DNA from: Chionis minor
Lineage: Eukaryota > Chordata > Aves > Charadriiformes > Chionididae
Assembly: GCA_013398295.1 (NCBI GenBank)
Contig: VZSF01003227.1
Location: 1,482,345-1,546,344 of the forward strand
Length of the DNA: 64,000 nucleotides
Direction: 5' to 3'
The position numbers and the translations under genes were made by a program. This document shows positions 47,501 through 60,880 of the stretch, piece after piece. The notes under the pieces are model-generated. The model had not been told where the DNA came from and made no database searches. It saw only the letters and a program-made list of their open reading frames with translations. The first letter of the stretch is position 1, and each line of letters opens with the position of its first letter.

Positions 47501-48074
47501 ACGGGAGAAACAAACTAGGCAAATGTGATTTGATCACAGAGCTGGTAGGGGACAGGTACAGTCAATCATGCTGCCTTGAACTCTCTTGTGTGCGATCAGC
47601 TGGAGTTTGTTTGGAGAAGAGTCCCCTGAAATTATGTAGCACAAAGATGCCTATCCAAAGCCCACGATCAAGGGATGCTTTTGCGCGGATGCTGGATTTG
47701 GCATAGTATGTCAATATTTCCCCATATAATTTGCAGATGTGGGAAAAGCTGGAGGTTGGTTTCCCCAAAATTCCGTATACCGATTCAGCAGCAGAGCAGA
47801 AATTCCTGTCGCCAGTCCTTCGGTCCCTCTCCTGAAACATAAAACCACCATCAGAGACATTTCCCCCCCCCAAATTCTCAGCCTCTTCAGAGACACACTA
47901 AGTTAACCTGAACTCCCTTGGTTTCCCTTAATCTTACAAAAATGCAAGACACAAAGCAAACCCCTTGTCAGCAAACACATTAGAGAAGCAGTCAGCAAAG
48001 CTATCCCCCTTACACCAGCTCTGAATTTGGTCCCTGGGATTTTAACTGTTCCTTTATCTACTGAAAAGGAATGT
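44506..48074. other. Upstream intergenic sequence, no gene seen
   Basis: No gene is recognised. The longest open frame outside ST8SIA2 and the N region lies here (minus strand, 45366-46034, 222 codons). It shows no domain, no repeat family I know, and no flanking splice logic. I list it as a finding rather than as a gene. Confidence 0.55.
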
Positions 48075-48240
48075 TAAAAAGTTTAATTGGCATGTAATGA
48101 GATAACTATAACAAGTTAATTAGTTCTCAATTAAATTGCATTTACCATACGTTCTGAATGTGTTGTTAGCAATTAACGACACCTAATGAACTTGCAATAG
48201 CGACTGAGTTTACAACGATAAGGAAAATAATAATAATAAT
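48075..48240. promoter_or_regulatory. AT-rich block dense in homeodomain-type motifs, candidate enhancer
   Basis: Within about 165 bp there are many TAAT/ATTA cores, including GTTAATTAG and CAATTAAATT, plus TTTAATTGG, GCAATTAACGA and CCTAATGAAC. The block is not a simple repeat until its right end, where (AAT)n begins at 48225. Such blocks in the flanks of developmental genes are often conserved enhancers; conservation cannot be judged from this sequence alone. Confidence 0.35.
48225..48240. repeat. (AAT)n microsatellite
   Basis: About five AAT units at the right edge of the AT-rich block. Confidence 0.85.
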
Positions 48241-51200
48241 GCTCACACGTGGTTTCATAGCGCATTAGAAGCAACAAATGATTTAATAAGTATGTGGTTA
48301 AATCACTGTATCTTGTGCAGCCCCTGGAAGGGAAATATGCAGGAAATTTATTCTGGCATATCTAACAGGGTCTGGGAGGAAACAATTGGCTTTCAGGGTA
48401 GGTCTTGTTGGGAAAAAGAATTCCCCAAGAGCTGTAGAATTGCAAAGGGGAAGGGAAAGCAGAGCTGCAGGATAAGTTCAATTATTCAATTCAGACTTAA
48501 GAAGGTATGACAAAGAAGGATCATGACAAACAGTTGGAAAAAGGTGGAGATCCTGAGGTGGAAACCCCAGTGGATGAGGGAAAAGGGTTAAATTCTTCTC
48601 CAAGATCGCTTAAGTAGGTGAGTATATGGAGAGTAATTTGTCTCTGTGCTTCCAGTTAACCTCCCCTTAACGCGCTTGGTGACATTAGAGTGCCACACTG
48701 AATAGGCATTAGAAGGAAAAAACCCTACAAACTAATTTACATTTTAATGAATTTTTAATTGAACCAAAATCTGTTGTTTCTGTTTAAAGATGCAGTGTTG
48801 ACTTTGTGGTCTGTGCTGCTGAGAGCCAAGTGGCATCTTAATGTGATAAAAACAATGATAACGCTAAGCTTAATTAGGTTTGAAAGCGCGCCTGGTAAAG
48901 TGGAATAAAAACATTACCTTCCTGCATCGAAGCCGGGCAGAGCCTGGACCACTCAGCTGTCCTGGCTGTGATGAAGGCTGTGATGAACCAGAGCTGCTAC
49001 TTCTTGCTCCTGCAAAGCTCAACCGATTGCCTGAGTGGGGTGGGAGAGAAAAACCTGATCCCATGTGCAATAAGGTCACCCACAGAAACTTCAGCTCCAT
49101 CCTCTCCTGCCGCTAAAACCAGCTTTAATGACAGATAGGTCCTGCCAGCGTTTCTCTAATCACTTTTCACTTCATAACAGGCTACACTGAAATGCCAAAG
49201 CCTGGGAATTGCGGTTGCCAAGGCCAGGAATTGGAGGCAGAGGCTCTCATCCCCTTCTCTGTCCTGGAGCGTGCCTCCAGCAAAAGCAACAGATCCTCCC
49301 CCTATGCATCCAAGCCTACCTAGAGCTAGGATACAAGAGAAAAGCCCTTATGCAGGGATTTCTGACTAACTGCGCTTGGATTTAACCAAAAATGCTAGCC
49401 GGCATTCAGGTGCATTGATTTGCTTCCTCTCAGAGGTACCTGTAATCCTGTTGCAGACATTTTAAGGCATTTTGTTGTGTTTTAGTGCCATGTACAGAGT
49501 GATTTGCCAAATTGACCGTGGTGTGCACATGCTGAAGGAGCTCAACAAAATGGCAGGAAAGAAGCTATTTTAACACTCTTTTCTTGCAAGTCCTCTTCCT
49601 TCATCCTTCCTCTAGCTGCCTCTGCTCCAGGGAGGATCGCTCTGTTCATAACATGCCCAGGGTTTCACATAATTAAACCCTGGTTTTATTAGTTATTATT
49701 TATTAGGTTATTGCTAGTTACGGTTGTACAATGAGCATAAGCTGAATACACCCCTCACCTCCGCAGCGAGCCCGAGCATCTGACACTCTAACAAATAACT
49801 CACATAACCCAAATAAACTCACAGCAATCAAAACCAAGCTATGGCAGCAGGTTTCAAAACTTGTTAAAACCACTCTGTGAGCTTCGTCTTCAATACCCTG
49901 CTGCTACCTACTGGATCCTGCATTTTGCAGCAATTTGCTCCACTATTGTCCTGTTACAACACTTGAATTTATATTGCGTGCGAGTCACCAGCCTTCAATG
50001 CGCAACTTTGTCCTTTACATTACATGCCACGTCATTTTTGACTTTTAAAAGTTAGGGTTCCCCTGGCCAATTCATTTCATACCTCATGCCAGCGGGCAGT
50101 AATTTGTTTCCCTGTTAGCACGGGCTGGAAACATGTTCCTCCCTAAAGAGAGCAAGTTTGTCACTAAAAGCATCCTTGCGTGCGTAGTGGGCACAGAGTG
50201 GTTAAGACAGAGACCTTCCACCTCACCGCATGCCTGAAACTCTCCTTATTTCTAGTTGGAAGCAATCAGTTTTTCACTGCTTTATCCATTTTTTCAACTG
50301 CTGGCAATTTCACCTTCAGAGGTGTTAGACTGCAAGCCCCTCTTTCCCCGTTTTTCTGCCGTGTCTTAGCTGCTGCTCTCTGGATCTAGATTGTCTTAAC
50401 AAAGCCACAGCTCTCCTCGTGTCGCCTTGGCTTGGGAAGCTATTCCTGCCTTCCCCTCCTCCCTTTGCAGCAGCCGGAGCTGCTAGTGAAGGCTGCTGTC
50501 GCTGGGTGTGACAGGCAGAGTGGTCCAAGAATAGCCCTCGGTCCTGACCGAGCATCATCCCAGAAGAGCTGGGACATTAGGGAGTTAATGAAAGGGGAGA
50601 GAAGTCACTGGGAGTTTTGAATTTCAATCAGGGACACCAGGATCTCCAAAGCCACACACATTGAGAGAGGTAATGTACCAAGCAGATGACTCGGCAGGCT
50701 CTTGCCTCTGCACGAGACATCTCAGTGGGGATCCACCTGCCCATCAGCAGGTTATCAGGACCCATTTTGGGCAGGCAGGGTGTGGATGAGTGCCATGCCA
50801 GCTTGCCAGCAGAGCTGGAAGAGGTTAGGGTGTTTCCAACGTATCGTGGTCCCTTCTAAACTCCTTTCTCGACTTGGCTGTTGAGCATGAGCAGTCCCGG
50901 AGCTGGAAGGCTGGGTGCAAAACCAGTTGGCAGGTCTGGGAAGTTCTCAGGGGACAAACAGAGGCCAAGGACAGACCTTTTTGCATGTCTTCCTGCTGCA
51001 CTTGTGCGGGAGCTTGTCACTCTCTAGCCCATAGGAACAAGTGATCTTGAAATCCGGGAACCAGCTGCTAAACAGCAGAGATGTTTTTGCATTTATACGA
51101 TGATCGTTACCGGAGCGTGTGAACTCAGGCTTCTGCAGATAAGCTCTAAACATAGGTGGGTGTCACCTCATTTTGCTTCTTCCTTCAAAAACGGTCTTCC

Positions 51201-54200
51201 AGCAAATCGTGCCCTTCCTCCCCTGCCTTTCTCTTATTTCCTTCTTTCTCCTCCCTCCTCCCCATGCTGCTGCTGTGGGAAGTTAAACATCAAGTCAATT
51301 GAGCGATTTTCCATTTTGCTCTGACAGTTGCAGACATTTGAGGCCACCTGCAGCTCCTGTGACACCAAGTGATGGACCAGGCCAAGGGAGCACCCTCTAC
51401 CTCATCAGCGTGGCTGCTGGATCCCGACAAACATTGCAACAGCGGAGTCTCTCTGCCATGGAGGCCACCTCCTAGGCAGCTTAGGACATTTCCTTGGAGG
51501 GATTTGGAGCTGAGGGCTACGACTCTGAATTTAGCTTGGTCTGGGTGATACAGGCTCTCAGACAGACAACATTCACTCTCCTGCTTTCAGAAATAGAGTG
51601 ATATTTAGTAAAGCACTCCAGATGCCAGACAAAATAAATGGTGAACCCACCATTATTTACTGATGAGGTCTTTGCTGTCTGGTGGGTCCAGCTGTACTGC
51701 CACCTTCAAGACCAGACCTCATTGCAGAGCCAGGAGAGAGGCGGTGTTTGTGCAGCCCCAGATGAGTTTTTCAGAGACCATGAGGGGTTAATTCACCCCC
51801 AGACATACCTTGGAGATGCATCTACTGCATCTGCCTACATCCAGGGAGGGAGTGGGATGTGGAGCTGACAGTGCTTTTGCTGAGCTTTCATGTGAAGTGG
51901 GCACAGCTGGTAGTTCCAGCACAGCAAAAGCTGAATATCCATTCTGAAGTGCTACCAGTCGCAATTTACTCACCGAACAGCTATCACAAAGTTGCTTTTC
52001 TGATGGACTAAGAAAAATAAAAGCAAGCTGGCTAGTTGCCTTTTGGCCCAGCACTACAGAAACTTCTGAAGTGAAGGATCCCTCGGAGATTATTTCTTTG
52101 CAATGCTCCATGTAAATATCTCTCTACTTCACCACAGTTGAATCTGATCCATTGATCTTGCACTGCAAGTTTTGCCTCTCTTTTTTCACCTGCTTCTGCC
52201 TCTGTTCCACATGGTCTGGTAATGATTTCAAGCTTCAAGAGTTCACTGCCTCCCCATAAGTCCACTTATTCACTGTATCACAAAGTCTAATTTGGGGTAC
52301 CTAGGCGGAAAATATTGTCAAGGTCCCATATATTAAAATGTCTTTAGTCCTGAAAGAAGGATGATTTTGCAGTTCTGTTTAGGAAAATGAGGACTACGAG
52401 GGGAATTTACTGCAGAATGTTCCACAAAGCATCTCTTCCACATGCTGCAGCCCACAAAACACTTCCCATCTCTCTTTACCTAAGCTAATGCCTACGGGAA
52501 AAAATAGGCTCACAATGTGTTGTGCTGCCAGAGGTTTCCCAATGTCCAAAGTCAGCATCTTTGGGAGAGAGAAAGATACCTGCAAGATGGGTTTGTGTGA
52601 AAGTCGCTGGAGTGGTTTAAGATGTTGCCTTCCCCTCAGAGGAGGATGCAGACCTGGACCTCAGCAGCACCCAAGCAGGTTCTGGCATCCCTCTTCAAAG
52701 CCACCATCACCACGCGTTGTGAGATACGGAGCTGTGTGCAGAAGAGACCGAGGCGCTAAGCTGAGGGGAGCAGATAGGCAGCAAAACAGCTGGAGGCTGG
52801 AATTTCTTAAGCTGTTGCAGCGTGAATTCATCTGCCAGCACTCTGTAACTTGAGGTCCTAGTGAGTATATCACCGTACACCCATTTCCAACAAGGCTTAG
52901 GTCAACCATGATCATTTTGTTCCCCAGCTGTCTAACAGGAATAGGCATAAAAAAAGCTGTCTTTCTAAGTGGATTGATATAATTGACTCAAGCAGAGATC
53001 AAAAACTCCTAGGAGATTAGGACTACGGTCTTCTTTGGATGTGGATAGTTCCTAGTACAACAGAGCCCTGACTTTGGTTAGGCCCACTACAAATTAATAA
53101 GTGTAATACATTATATAATGGAAGGAAGAACTTAAACAAAACACTCCTGCCCAAGAAGGTAGAAGTGATTTTTCAATAGCACACTTTTCAGGTTTTTACC
53201 AGGCTTCAGCTGCTTTTTGAATAATGAAATAGATGAACAAGTGAAATACATATGCCTAAACCACAATCCTAATTGAAATACATTATGGTCAAACAGGGCA
53301 TGTTCTACACAGGCAGAGATCAGGCCGATAAAGAACAGAACAAGATGGAATAGCACTTCAGAAGTGTTTAAAAGCTCTTCCCATTCCGCAGGAGTGGCTC
53401 ACATTTGCAAAACATTTATTCAAGTCTCAGTTGAAAATAAATCCTTGAATGTAGCTGTGCTATTCAGAGGTTGCAAAGTGGCAGTGGCCTCTTTAATCAT
53501 TGTCCCATTCAAGCCCTAATCAGCGCAGCATATGCAGGAACGAGTGGTAGGAGCTGAGAATTCACCTCCTCAGCAGGGTGAGGTTGTGTGTGTCTCTTCT
53601 TTCTAATTAGAAGCTCTATTCAAATGTTAATCAGCAACACCATGATTAAGGAGGATTAAAGAGAACACTTGGACATTGCTTCACTGATGTGGCTAAAGAG
53701 GTTTTTCTTCTCATGTAACAAATAAGGATGTTCTTCTCCTGCTGGAAGTCAGTTTGTTTTCCAAGTCTTGTTTGACTTTACCTTAGCAGCGAGGATGCCA
53801 CCTCTCCACCACAATCCTGTAGCAATGGAGGGCAGCTGTTTTACCTCCAAATCCTTCTACCTTTTGTCAGCCATCTGAGACACTAGTCCTTGGTTAATGT
53901 TGTTGGTTTGCTGAGGCAGTGATGAGGGACTTGGCCACCACAGCCGAGAAGAACTTGGGAAATACTGAAGACAAAGATGGCCTAAGAGATCACAGGAATA
54001 AGTTCTCTGCTCCCCCAATATTAGTTTTGAGGTCTCTCCACAATCATTCCAGTGCTTTAATGTCCTTCTTATCCCATCACTTCTCTGCCAATATAGGCTC
54101 CTAAACAGCCCTGCTTGGATTTTTGTTTAGAGAAAGGAAGTAAGTCACCAGTGGGGTGAGATGAAATGCAGTGAACCTGAGCTGAGTGGGAGAAGTCAAG

Positions 54201-57200
54201 GAAGGAATATTATAACTGATGGAAATGGGCATAACTCTGCAACTGGAAGGGACAAAACCACTGGAGATTACATCAGGATGACTCTAGACCAGACAATGAA
54301 GATGGACCACAGAAGCAACGGGTGCTTTTCCATCCAGAATTTCCCAGCTCTCCCATATTCAAAGAGAAAAGGTGCTATACGACTAGAGACCATGACCTTC
54401 TCCAACAGCCCCCCTCCCTGAGTTGCCTGCATCACATGCCGTCCCTTTCTCAGCGATATCACGTCATTCCCAGCGCCTTCCCCTGCTCCATAATTAGGAG
54501 AAACAAAAAGCTCTCTTGTGTTTCTTGAGAGATGAGCTCAGCTGGCATCAAATGAAAGCATTTGTCTAATGGTCTAATATTTGGAAAAAATCCCTTCAAA
54601 GAGACTGTACTGGAACTGGCAAGTCCTACAAATACATGAAGTGATTTAATTAAAGGTGACAATTTAAACTGAAATTTTAGTGGCTAGTGACCTCATTGTA
54701 AGTCTGTATTTCACTATTACAAAGAGTTAGCAGCAGGTGAGACCACCCTCCCAAATCAAATGTTGTAACATAACCAAAATCCTGACACAGAAATATCCCT
54801 CTGCACTCGGGGGCCAGGGAGAACTCCCTTCATTTGCATCTTTCAAAAAAAAAAAAACCAAAAAAAGCTAAGCAATCAGTTCATTTCTGGTGGAGAATTT
54901 GGATGCTACCTCCTGCATCAATGCACAATCCTCAGCACAGCGTTCATTAAACTGTGATGATTCATGACTGGCTTCTCCAGCTGAGACACAGGATGGGTTC
55001 GGCCCTGAATTGCCCTCACTATCTGGAGGCATTTAACTCCGGGGGTGACAACATACAGATTGCTGTGGGTATTTTGAGGCCAACTCTGATCTGCAAAGCA
55101 AAGGGTTGACTTCAGCTGAGTTTCTGACGATACACAAGTAGGCAAGAAGGGATTCAGCCCTGCACTATATATTATATGTGATTGCTCGGGGCAAAAACTA
55201 CCAGTGTCTTTAATTCTTCTTGGTATAGTACAGGGAAAAAAAGTGATGGCAATAATAGGCTGTGTGCTTGCCGAGCACTTCCAGGCTGGATTCATTTTTA
55301 AAGTCAGCGAAAGGTTAGCACAGAGTCACCAGGGACTTCTGAAAATTAGGGGTTTTCAAAGCATACAGTTCCCACGCTGAGATGCTGTTAGCAGTCAATA
55401 TCCAGCCTGAATCTTCAAATATCAGCTGTGCCTTTGGCATACCTTTATGTCACACTAATAGACACTCACATCCCAGCCACCACCACTAAAAGAGTGACTC
55501 TTTGAACTGGAGTCCTGTTGCATCAAATGGAGATGGACTGTAATCTTGGGAGGCATATCTGTGCCAGGTTTGAGGTATCCAGCATGGACAACAATGACAG
55601 TGGAGGTCCAACAGCATAGACAGCTGTGTAAACTATACAAACTCATGGTCTACTGACCCATGGCAACAGCCACAACCCTCCACTGTCACTGTTGCTGGTA
55701 CCTGCACAAGGTAGATTAAGCACGGCCAAATCAACCTGCCCACATGGCAGCATAACTACAGAGAGAAATCAGGGCAGAACCGGCATTGCATCAAAGCGTG
55801 CCAGAGGGAAGGTAAGAAACAATTATTCACTGTTCTTGCAGCAGAAGAGCAAGGGATTATCAAATAAAATTCTCAAATTGCAGAGTTAAGCAAAGAAAAA
55901 ATAAGTATTTTTGCACACGTATTTAAACTGTGGAGTATATTGCCACAGGATTACATGGAGGCCAAAAATATTCATCGCCAGAAAAAAACTGCCATTAAAG
56001 AGAAATACTTAAACGTTGCCCAAAGAGGTGCGTACTGCCTAAAGGTGAAAGGACACAGAGATGTTTGCTCTCTTCCCATACAAAAAGCTTCTGCTGCTGC
56101 TGACTGTTACAAACACAAGTCAGAGCAAAGCAGATGCTTGGTTCAGCTGAGTACGACCATTCTTACATCCTTATAGAAAAAGCATTCTGTTCACAGACTT
56201 GTCCTTTCTGGTGAAGTTCAGGACCTCCAGATATCATTCTGACAAGTTTTGGAAGCTAATCAAATATGCCTTTGACTGATGCTGGACAAGGACCATCCTG
56301 TTGGCTGATTGCAACTAATCCCAAGAGTCCCTCCACAGCGTAATGGATTACTGTGACTCCTGAAGGTCAATTCCTACCACCAGAGCACTCCCAGGATAGA
56401 TGAACCCCATGTTAGCAATGCCATCCATGTCCTCGTGCAGTCAGGATGGTGTTGCACGCTTCTTCTTGAGCTCAGGGTCTCGCTTCCTCTGTCCCTCAGC
56501 GTGAGCCAGCAGACTGAGAGGAGCCCGTCTCAGCTTCCCAGCTGCCCGGGTCTCCAACATTTTACTGCTGTCACCGTGGCCATGTTTATACAGCATAATT
56601 CAATGCTCTGCAGAGCTCTATCTGCCAGCTCTGAGTCAGGCAGCATCTGCACTGTTGGCATCTGAGCTGCATGCACGTGGAGCTCCCCAGAAGATAACAC
56701 GTATTATTTCTCACCCACAGGGCTACTTGAGTGTCTCTTGCACTTTTGCACCATAGAGACACACCTTTGCTTAATTTCAAGCACACGGCAACGAGGTCTA
56801 ACGTCCCCTTTGCTCATCACTGAGACCATAAAGACAAAAGACTGCGAAGAACAGCCACGTCAGTCTGTGCCATCTCAACACATCTCGCTGCGCTCCCCGC
56901 CAGCCTCGGGGAGGTGAGGAGGGAGACTGGCAGAATTAACGATGCACCAGAAGTTCAGACTTACAGCTTCAGTTGTCAGCGCAGCACCATCACGTTCAGG
57001 GGAGAAGCTGAGCAGGGCAGGCAGCACGTCCCTCGTGGTTTCTGCCTGCGCAGCAGCCTGCAGGAGCCCTGCCAGCTTCTCTGGTGCCACACAGGTCCCA
57101 GGTGGTCCAGCGGGCACTTTCTGGCCACATCAGAAGCCCACACTTAAAGACATTTTGTCTGCAGCATAAGTAAGTCATGTCTTAGGGGCAGCCTTGTGTC

Positions 57201-58059
57201 TCTCCTTATGTTCACTGTAGTGTTGCTGTTTTGAGAGCTTGACCTCCAGTGGGCAAGAGTGAAATACTCTCACTAACGAGCTGGCTCTTCTTAGCCAGAC
57301 TGAGATCAGCTGGTGCCATTTAGTTAGGGACAGCCAGTAGGCACCACTGCACCTGCACTGTCCTTGAGACCTTAGGAGAAAGACTGGGAATGGATGAATT
57401 CTCTGCCTCCATAACTTTCACTTAATGAAAACGTGGCTTTGCTTCAGACCCCTTCTATACGCCTAAGTATTGGGCACTTTCATCTGGCAATAAAATTCCC
57501 TTAAAGTATTTAAAATAAAAAAAAAATCACAGAGCTACAAAATGCTGAGGTTTTGCTCAGAAATCTTTATGCTTCCCATATGCTAGAAATATATTCGTAT
57601 CCTTCGTGCTTGCTTCTTTCAGCTAACCGTATCTCCAGAGGAGCTTTTCCAACTTCACCTATTTCTTGGCTTGCAAAGAAATGAAAATCTTGATTGATGA
57701 TCGCAGGCAGATGTGAAGACAGCCACCCCAATCAGATGTACAACACTCTTGCCTGAGTAATGGTTTTCCGACCTCCCATTGGAGGCAGCACGTACCAAAT
57801 GCTGAGCTTTTGCTCTTCTAGCAGGCAAAATTCTGCACCCTCAGATCTACATAAACAGCCACAGGTTCACTTCATAGGGCAAGAAGAAAGCAAATAGATA
57901 AACCCCAAATACCTGCCTGCCCTTGTCTTCACTCCTGTTAACATTCAGGTGTGAACATTAGTCTGTTGCAGTAGGCCACTTGTTTTAAGACAAGTTTTGT
58001 CTTTTGTCAAGACTTGTTTTTTTTGGCTGGACAGGGAGTTGAGACAGCAGAGTACTACG
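48241..58059. other. Upstream intergenic sequence, no gene seen
   Basis: About 9.8 kb without a recognised exon, RNA gene or clear interspersed repeat. Open frames are short and scattered. Short A-rich runs (for example at 54846-54866) are the only simple repeats of note. Confidence 0.5.
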
Positions 58060-58290
58060 TTAATCTGACACATTCCTGTTGCTCTTCCATGCACTGAGCA
58101 AATCTCGGATGAGCTGGTGCCTCAAAGGCATAGCTTGGTCCTGCAGGAAGGCTGAGGTGAGGGCTTTTCTGTAGAGCAGCCTAGAGGAAAGGTCCTGGCT
58201 GGCCATGCCAGGTCTCCTCTGGAAGCAGAGGAGGAGGGTGGTCATCTTCCTCTGGAGCAGGGCTGAGACCTTTCAGGGTGTCATTACCAC
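58060..58290 (-). other. Unrecognised open frame, possible coding remnant (part C)
   Basis: The minus-strand frame ends with TAA in front of 58060 and stays open for about 75 codons. It reads ALLQRKMTTLLLCFQRRPGM, SSRLLYRKALTSAFLQDQ, then MPLRHQLIRDLLSAWKSN. It looks like a helical, leucine-rich protein segment, but I recognise no family. It could be chance, part of an old gene or repeat, or a lncRNA exon. Confidence 0.25.
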
Positions 58291-58420
58291 AAAACCCTTT
58301 TCCAAATTTTCAAAGGAGTGGTGGATACGCTGCTAATGCCAGTGTGAATGAATAAATATGTTGCTTTTTAGGGCAGCAGGACTTTGTTTTACATACAGTA
58401 TAAAGGCAACGGGTTCAACC

Positions 58421-58920
58421 TCAGCCAGGGTTTGGACCCTGGTGGGATCCAAGCTGTATCCCGCTGCTGCTTGCAAAACCCAGCAGTAACTGGAAACAGC
58501 TGCATCTTATTGATGTGTCTTCCAAGGTGCTGTAACTCTCACCCCCAGGCTGTTCTTTGCCACCCAAAGGCAACCTCTTAGTTAATCTTGTTTGGCACAC
58601 GTAGGTAAACTCTGCCATAGAGAGGTGACCATGTGGCTGCTTTCTTGTAATGCCGTCCATTGCCATAGTCCCAGACAGCCTCTGAGACGAGATCAGCCAA
58701 CACAAACTCTTTTTGGGCTCTCCAGGAATTCTGGACCCACATGCTCCATGCGTGGTTGAGAAACAGGGGTCCAGGTAGCCCACCAGGTAAAAGGGTCCCA
58801 CTTTTAATACCAGGCTCCCAATACTGACACAGTAGTTCTCACAGCAGTGATAACCAGCCACAAAACCATGGAAAGATGGGCAGGCCAGGTTCATTTTAGA
58901 TAAGGTAACTGTGAAAAAAT
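58421..58920 (-). other. Unrecognised overlapping open frames, possible coding remnant (part B)
   Basis: Two minus-strand frames overlap here. One is open from a good acceptor-like TTTTTTCACAG (about 58911) through ATG at 58894 to a stop in front of 58421 (157 codons from the ATG; CPSFHGFVAGYHCCENYCVS near its start). The other is open from 58838 to TAA at 58578 (86 codons, no early ATG). It reads QYWEPGIKSGTLLPGG, LFLNHAWSMWVQNSWRAQ, EFVLADLVSEAVWDYGNG, YKKAATWSPLYGRVYL. The second has an unusually protein-like, tryptophan- and tyrosine-rich composition. I recognise no family in either, and both cannot be equally real. Confidence 0.25.
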
Positions 58921-59243
58921 GACAGTGTGACAGACAACTGCATGAGGGAGAACTCTCTCCACAGTTAAGGCTCTACTGACAAAATGATGCAACTTCCCCT
59001 TGAGTGCTGCTCGGTTGGCTCCAGAGCTTCAGCTGCTGATGCTTCTCAGATGACACCATCCAGGTGGGATTCTTCTCTGAGGAGAAGAAGAGAGGGAGTG
59101 AAAGTTACCAGAGATGTGGCTATTTTGGTATAGAGAGCTCCAGTAGTCCTGGAAGTAAGGATGAACATGCCCATGTCAGTGCATGGTTGGGCTAGGTTTG
59201 TATTTTGCTTTGCTGAAAGATGCTGAGCGCTCTCTTCAGGAGG

Positions 59244-59444
59244 TCAGGAACCCTGTGTTTGGTTTGCAAGCACCCAACCTCTGTCTTCCCACACCGTTTC
59301 TCCCTGCTGTGTGTACACATGGCCAAAATTGTCATCAAATTGCCAAAACCTGCTTCTGAGGGTGGATATCACTAGTCCAACACCCCAGATGTTAGACGGG
59401 GCAGGGTGCACCAGCTTCCTCCAGCTGCTGCAAATGAAGGGCAA
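59244..59444 (-). other. Unrecognised open frame, possible coding remnant (part A)
   Basis: A minus-strand frame of 66 codons. It reads SSWRKLVHPAPSNIWGVG, STLRSRFWQFDDNFGHVY and QQGETVWEDRGWVLANQ. It is followed on the same strand by the frames at 58.9-58.4 and 58.3-58.06 kb. Its composition is protein-like but it is short and unrecognised. A 119-codon frame on the other strand overlaps it. Confidence 0.2.
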
Positions 59445-60719
59445 CCACTCTTGTGCAGCCAGTTGGGCACGATGCTGGGTGAGAATCCCACACCTCTTCC
59501 CAGGGATGCTCCTGGCTTGCCTTAGCCCCGGTCATCCTTCACCATGTGGTGTCCGGACCTGGTGCTGCTGCACACTTGCACCCCTCAGCAAAAAGGACCA
59601 GGGAGGCGGCTCCAGAAAAAGATTTTTGGCTGCAGCTCTGCATACTCGTCTGCCGATGAAATATTTATGATGACATGTTGCCTAGCAATGACCAGATTGC
59701 CCTGAACAGGCAGGAGATAAAATATACTAGGGGATGCAGGAACCAAGGAGATACTGTGAAGGGTAAAAAGAAAAAAAAAAAAATCACAGAAAACCCAACT
59801 CCAAATGGCCACTGATTTTGCTGGGCTTACAACATTTTGCTAGTAAGAGACGAAAACCAGATTTTGTTCAGTAAAGCGTTGGATTGGCCAGCCTAATTTC
59901 ACCAGCTAGGTAGAAGGCTTACAGGGATAAAAGCAGGCAGTCAGGAAGCACTTAGCTGTTATGTAGCAAAATGGTTTATTTTTGTCACTGCTTGGCGATG
60001 TGTGTCTGGACAGCACTGTCCTGTGGTGTTTTCTTCCCTCTCGTTGTCAATGTGCCAAAGCTAATTAAAGTGAGCTGGGTCTATCTGTGAAGTGGGATTT
60101 ACTGAAACAAACTAATCAGGAAGGCAAAAATAGCATGTATTTTTGTCATTTGGAGGGAATTGGTTGGCTCCGAAAGAGGATGAGGGGAGAGCTGACATCA
60201 GATGTCGTCTGTTTTGCCATCTGATGCTCCTGGTGTATATTCAGAGCACTTTCAGGTTGGTTTTTTTTTTTTTTTTTGTTTTTCACCTCCTAGATTTAGC
60301 TCCATTTCCAACAAACTGAAGAGCCAACAGGTGAGCGAGCTGGCATTTCTGAAAAAACAACCCCTTTAAAAAAGCTGCTGGTACATTTGCTTTTTGATGG
60401 ACCTCAGTATAAGAGAGGCGGGGAAAGGGAAAGAGAAAAGTTCTTTTTCTGTGAAAAGAGATCATCTTGTGACTTCATTTGCCGTGTTTGTTTGCTGGAG
60501 CCTTTGCAGAGGCCAGCTGTTAATAGATGGGCTGCATGAGTCTTCTCATTCAATTTATCACCACTCTTGCACAAAATGGTTCTGCTGCTTTCACGGGGGC
60601 ACAGTCAATCTAACTATCTCACATATCTAGAGAAGCCCTGATTACTTTACCATCCACTGCCTGGCAGTCTTTATTCTTTGAGTAGCCCCGTGGGGAAGGG
60701 GTTGTTGCTAGCTCCGTTT
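59445..60719. other. Intergenic sequence, no gene seen
   Basis: No gene is recognised. There is an A run near 59770-59782 and a T run at 60261-60277. Confidence 0.5.
60261..60277. repeat. Poly-T run (17 T)
   Basis: Homopolymer, followed by a G and a further T stretch. Confidence 0.9.
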
Positions 60720-60880
60720 CACAGATTCACAGAGAAGCAATGCTTAAAACCAGAAAGGAACTTTGCATCGTCCAACCTAACACAGGCTGGCACATTTCAT
60801 CACTTGCCCCAACTCTTCACGCATGACTGGTGTTCTCCTTCCCCATGGAAGACCCCATCCTGCCACCAAGAGATTGAGGC
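60720..60880 (-). mobile_element. Ancient CR1-like remnant
   Basis: The text AAAACCAGAAAGGAACTTTG, CATCGTCCAACC, TAACACAGGCTGGCACATTT and CATCACTTGCCCCA follows old amniote CR1 3' tails read in reverse ('ggccagaagggaccattagatcatctagtctgacc... cacaggcca... tttcatc'). It is diverged, with no ORF. Confidence 0.5.
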
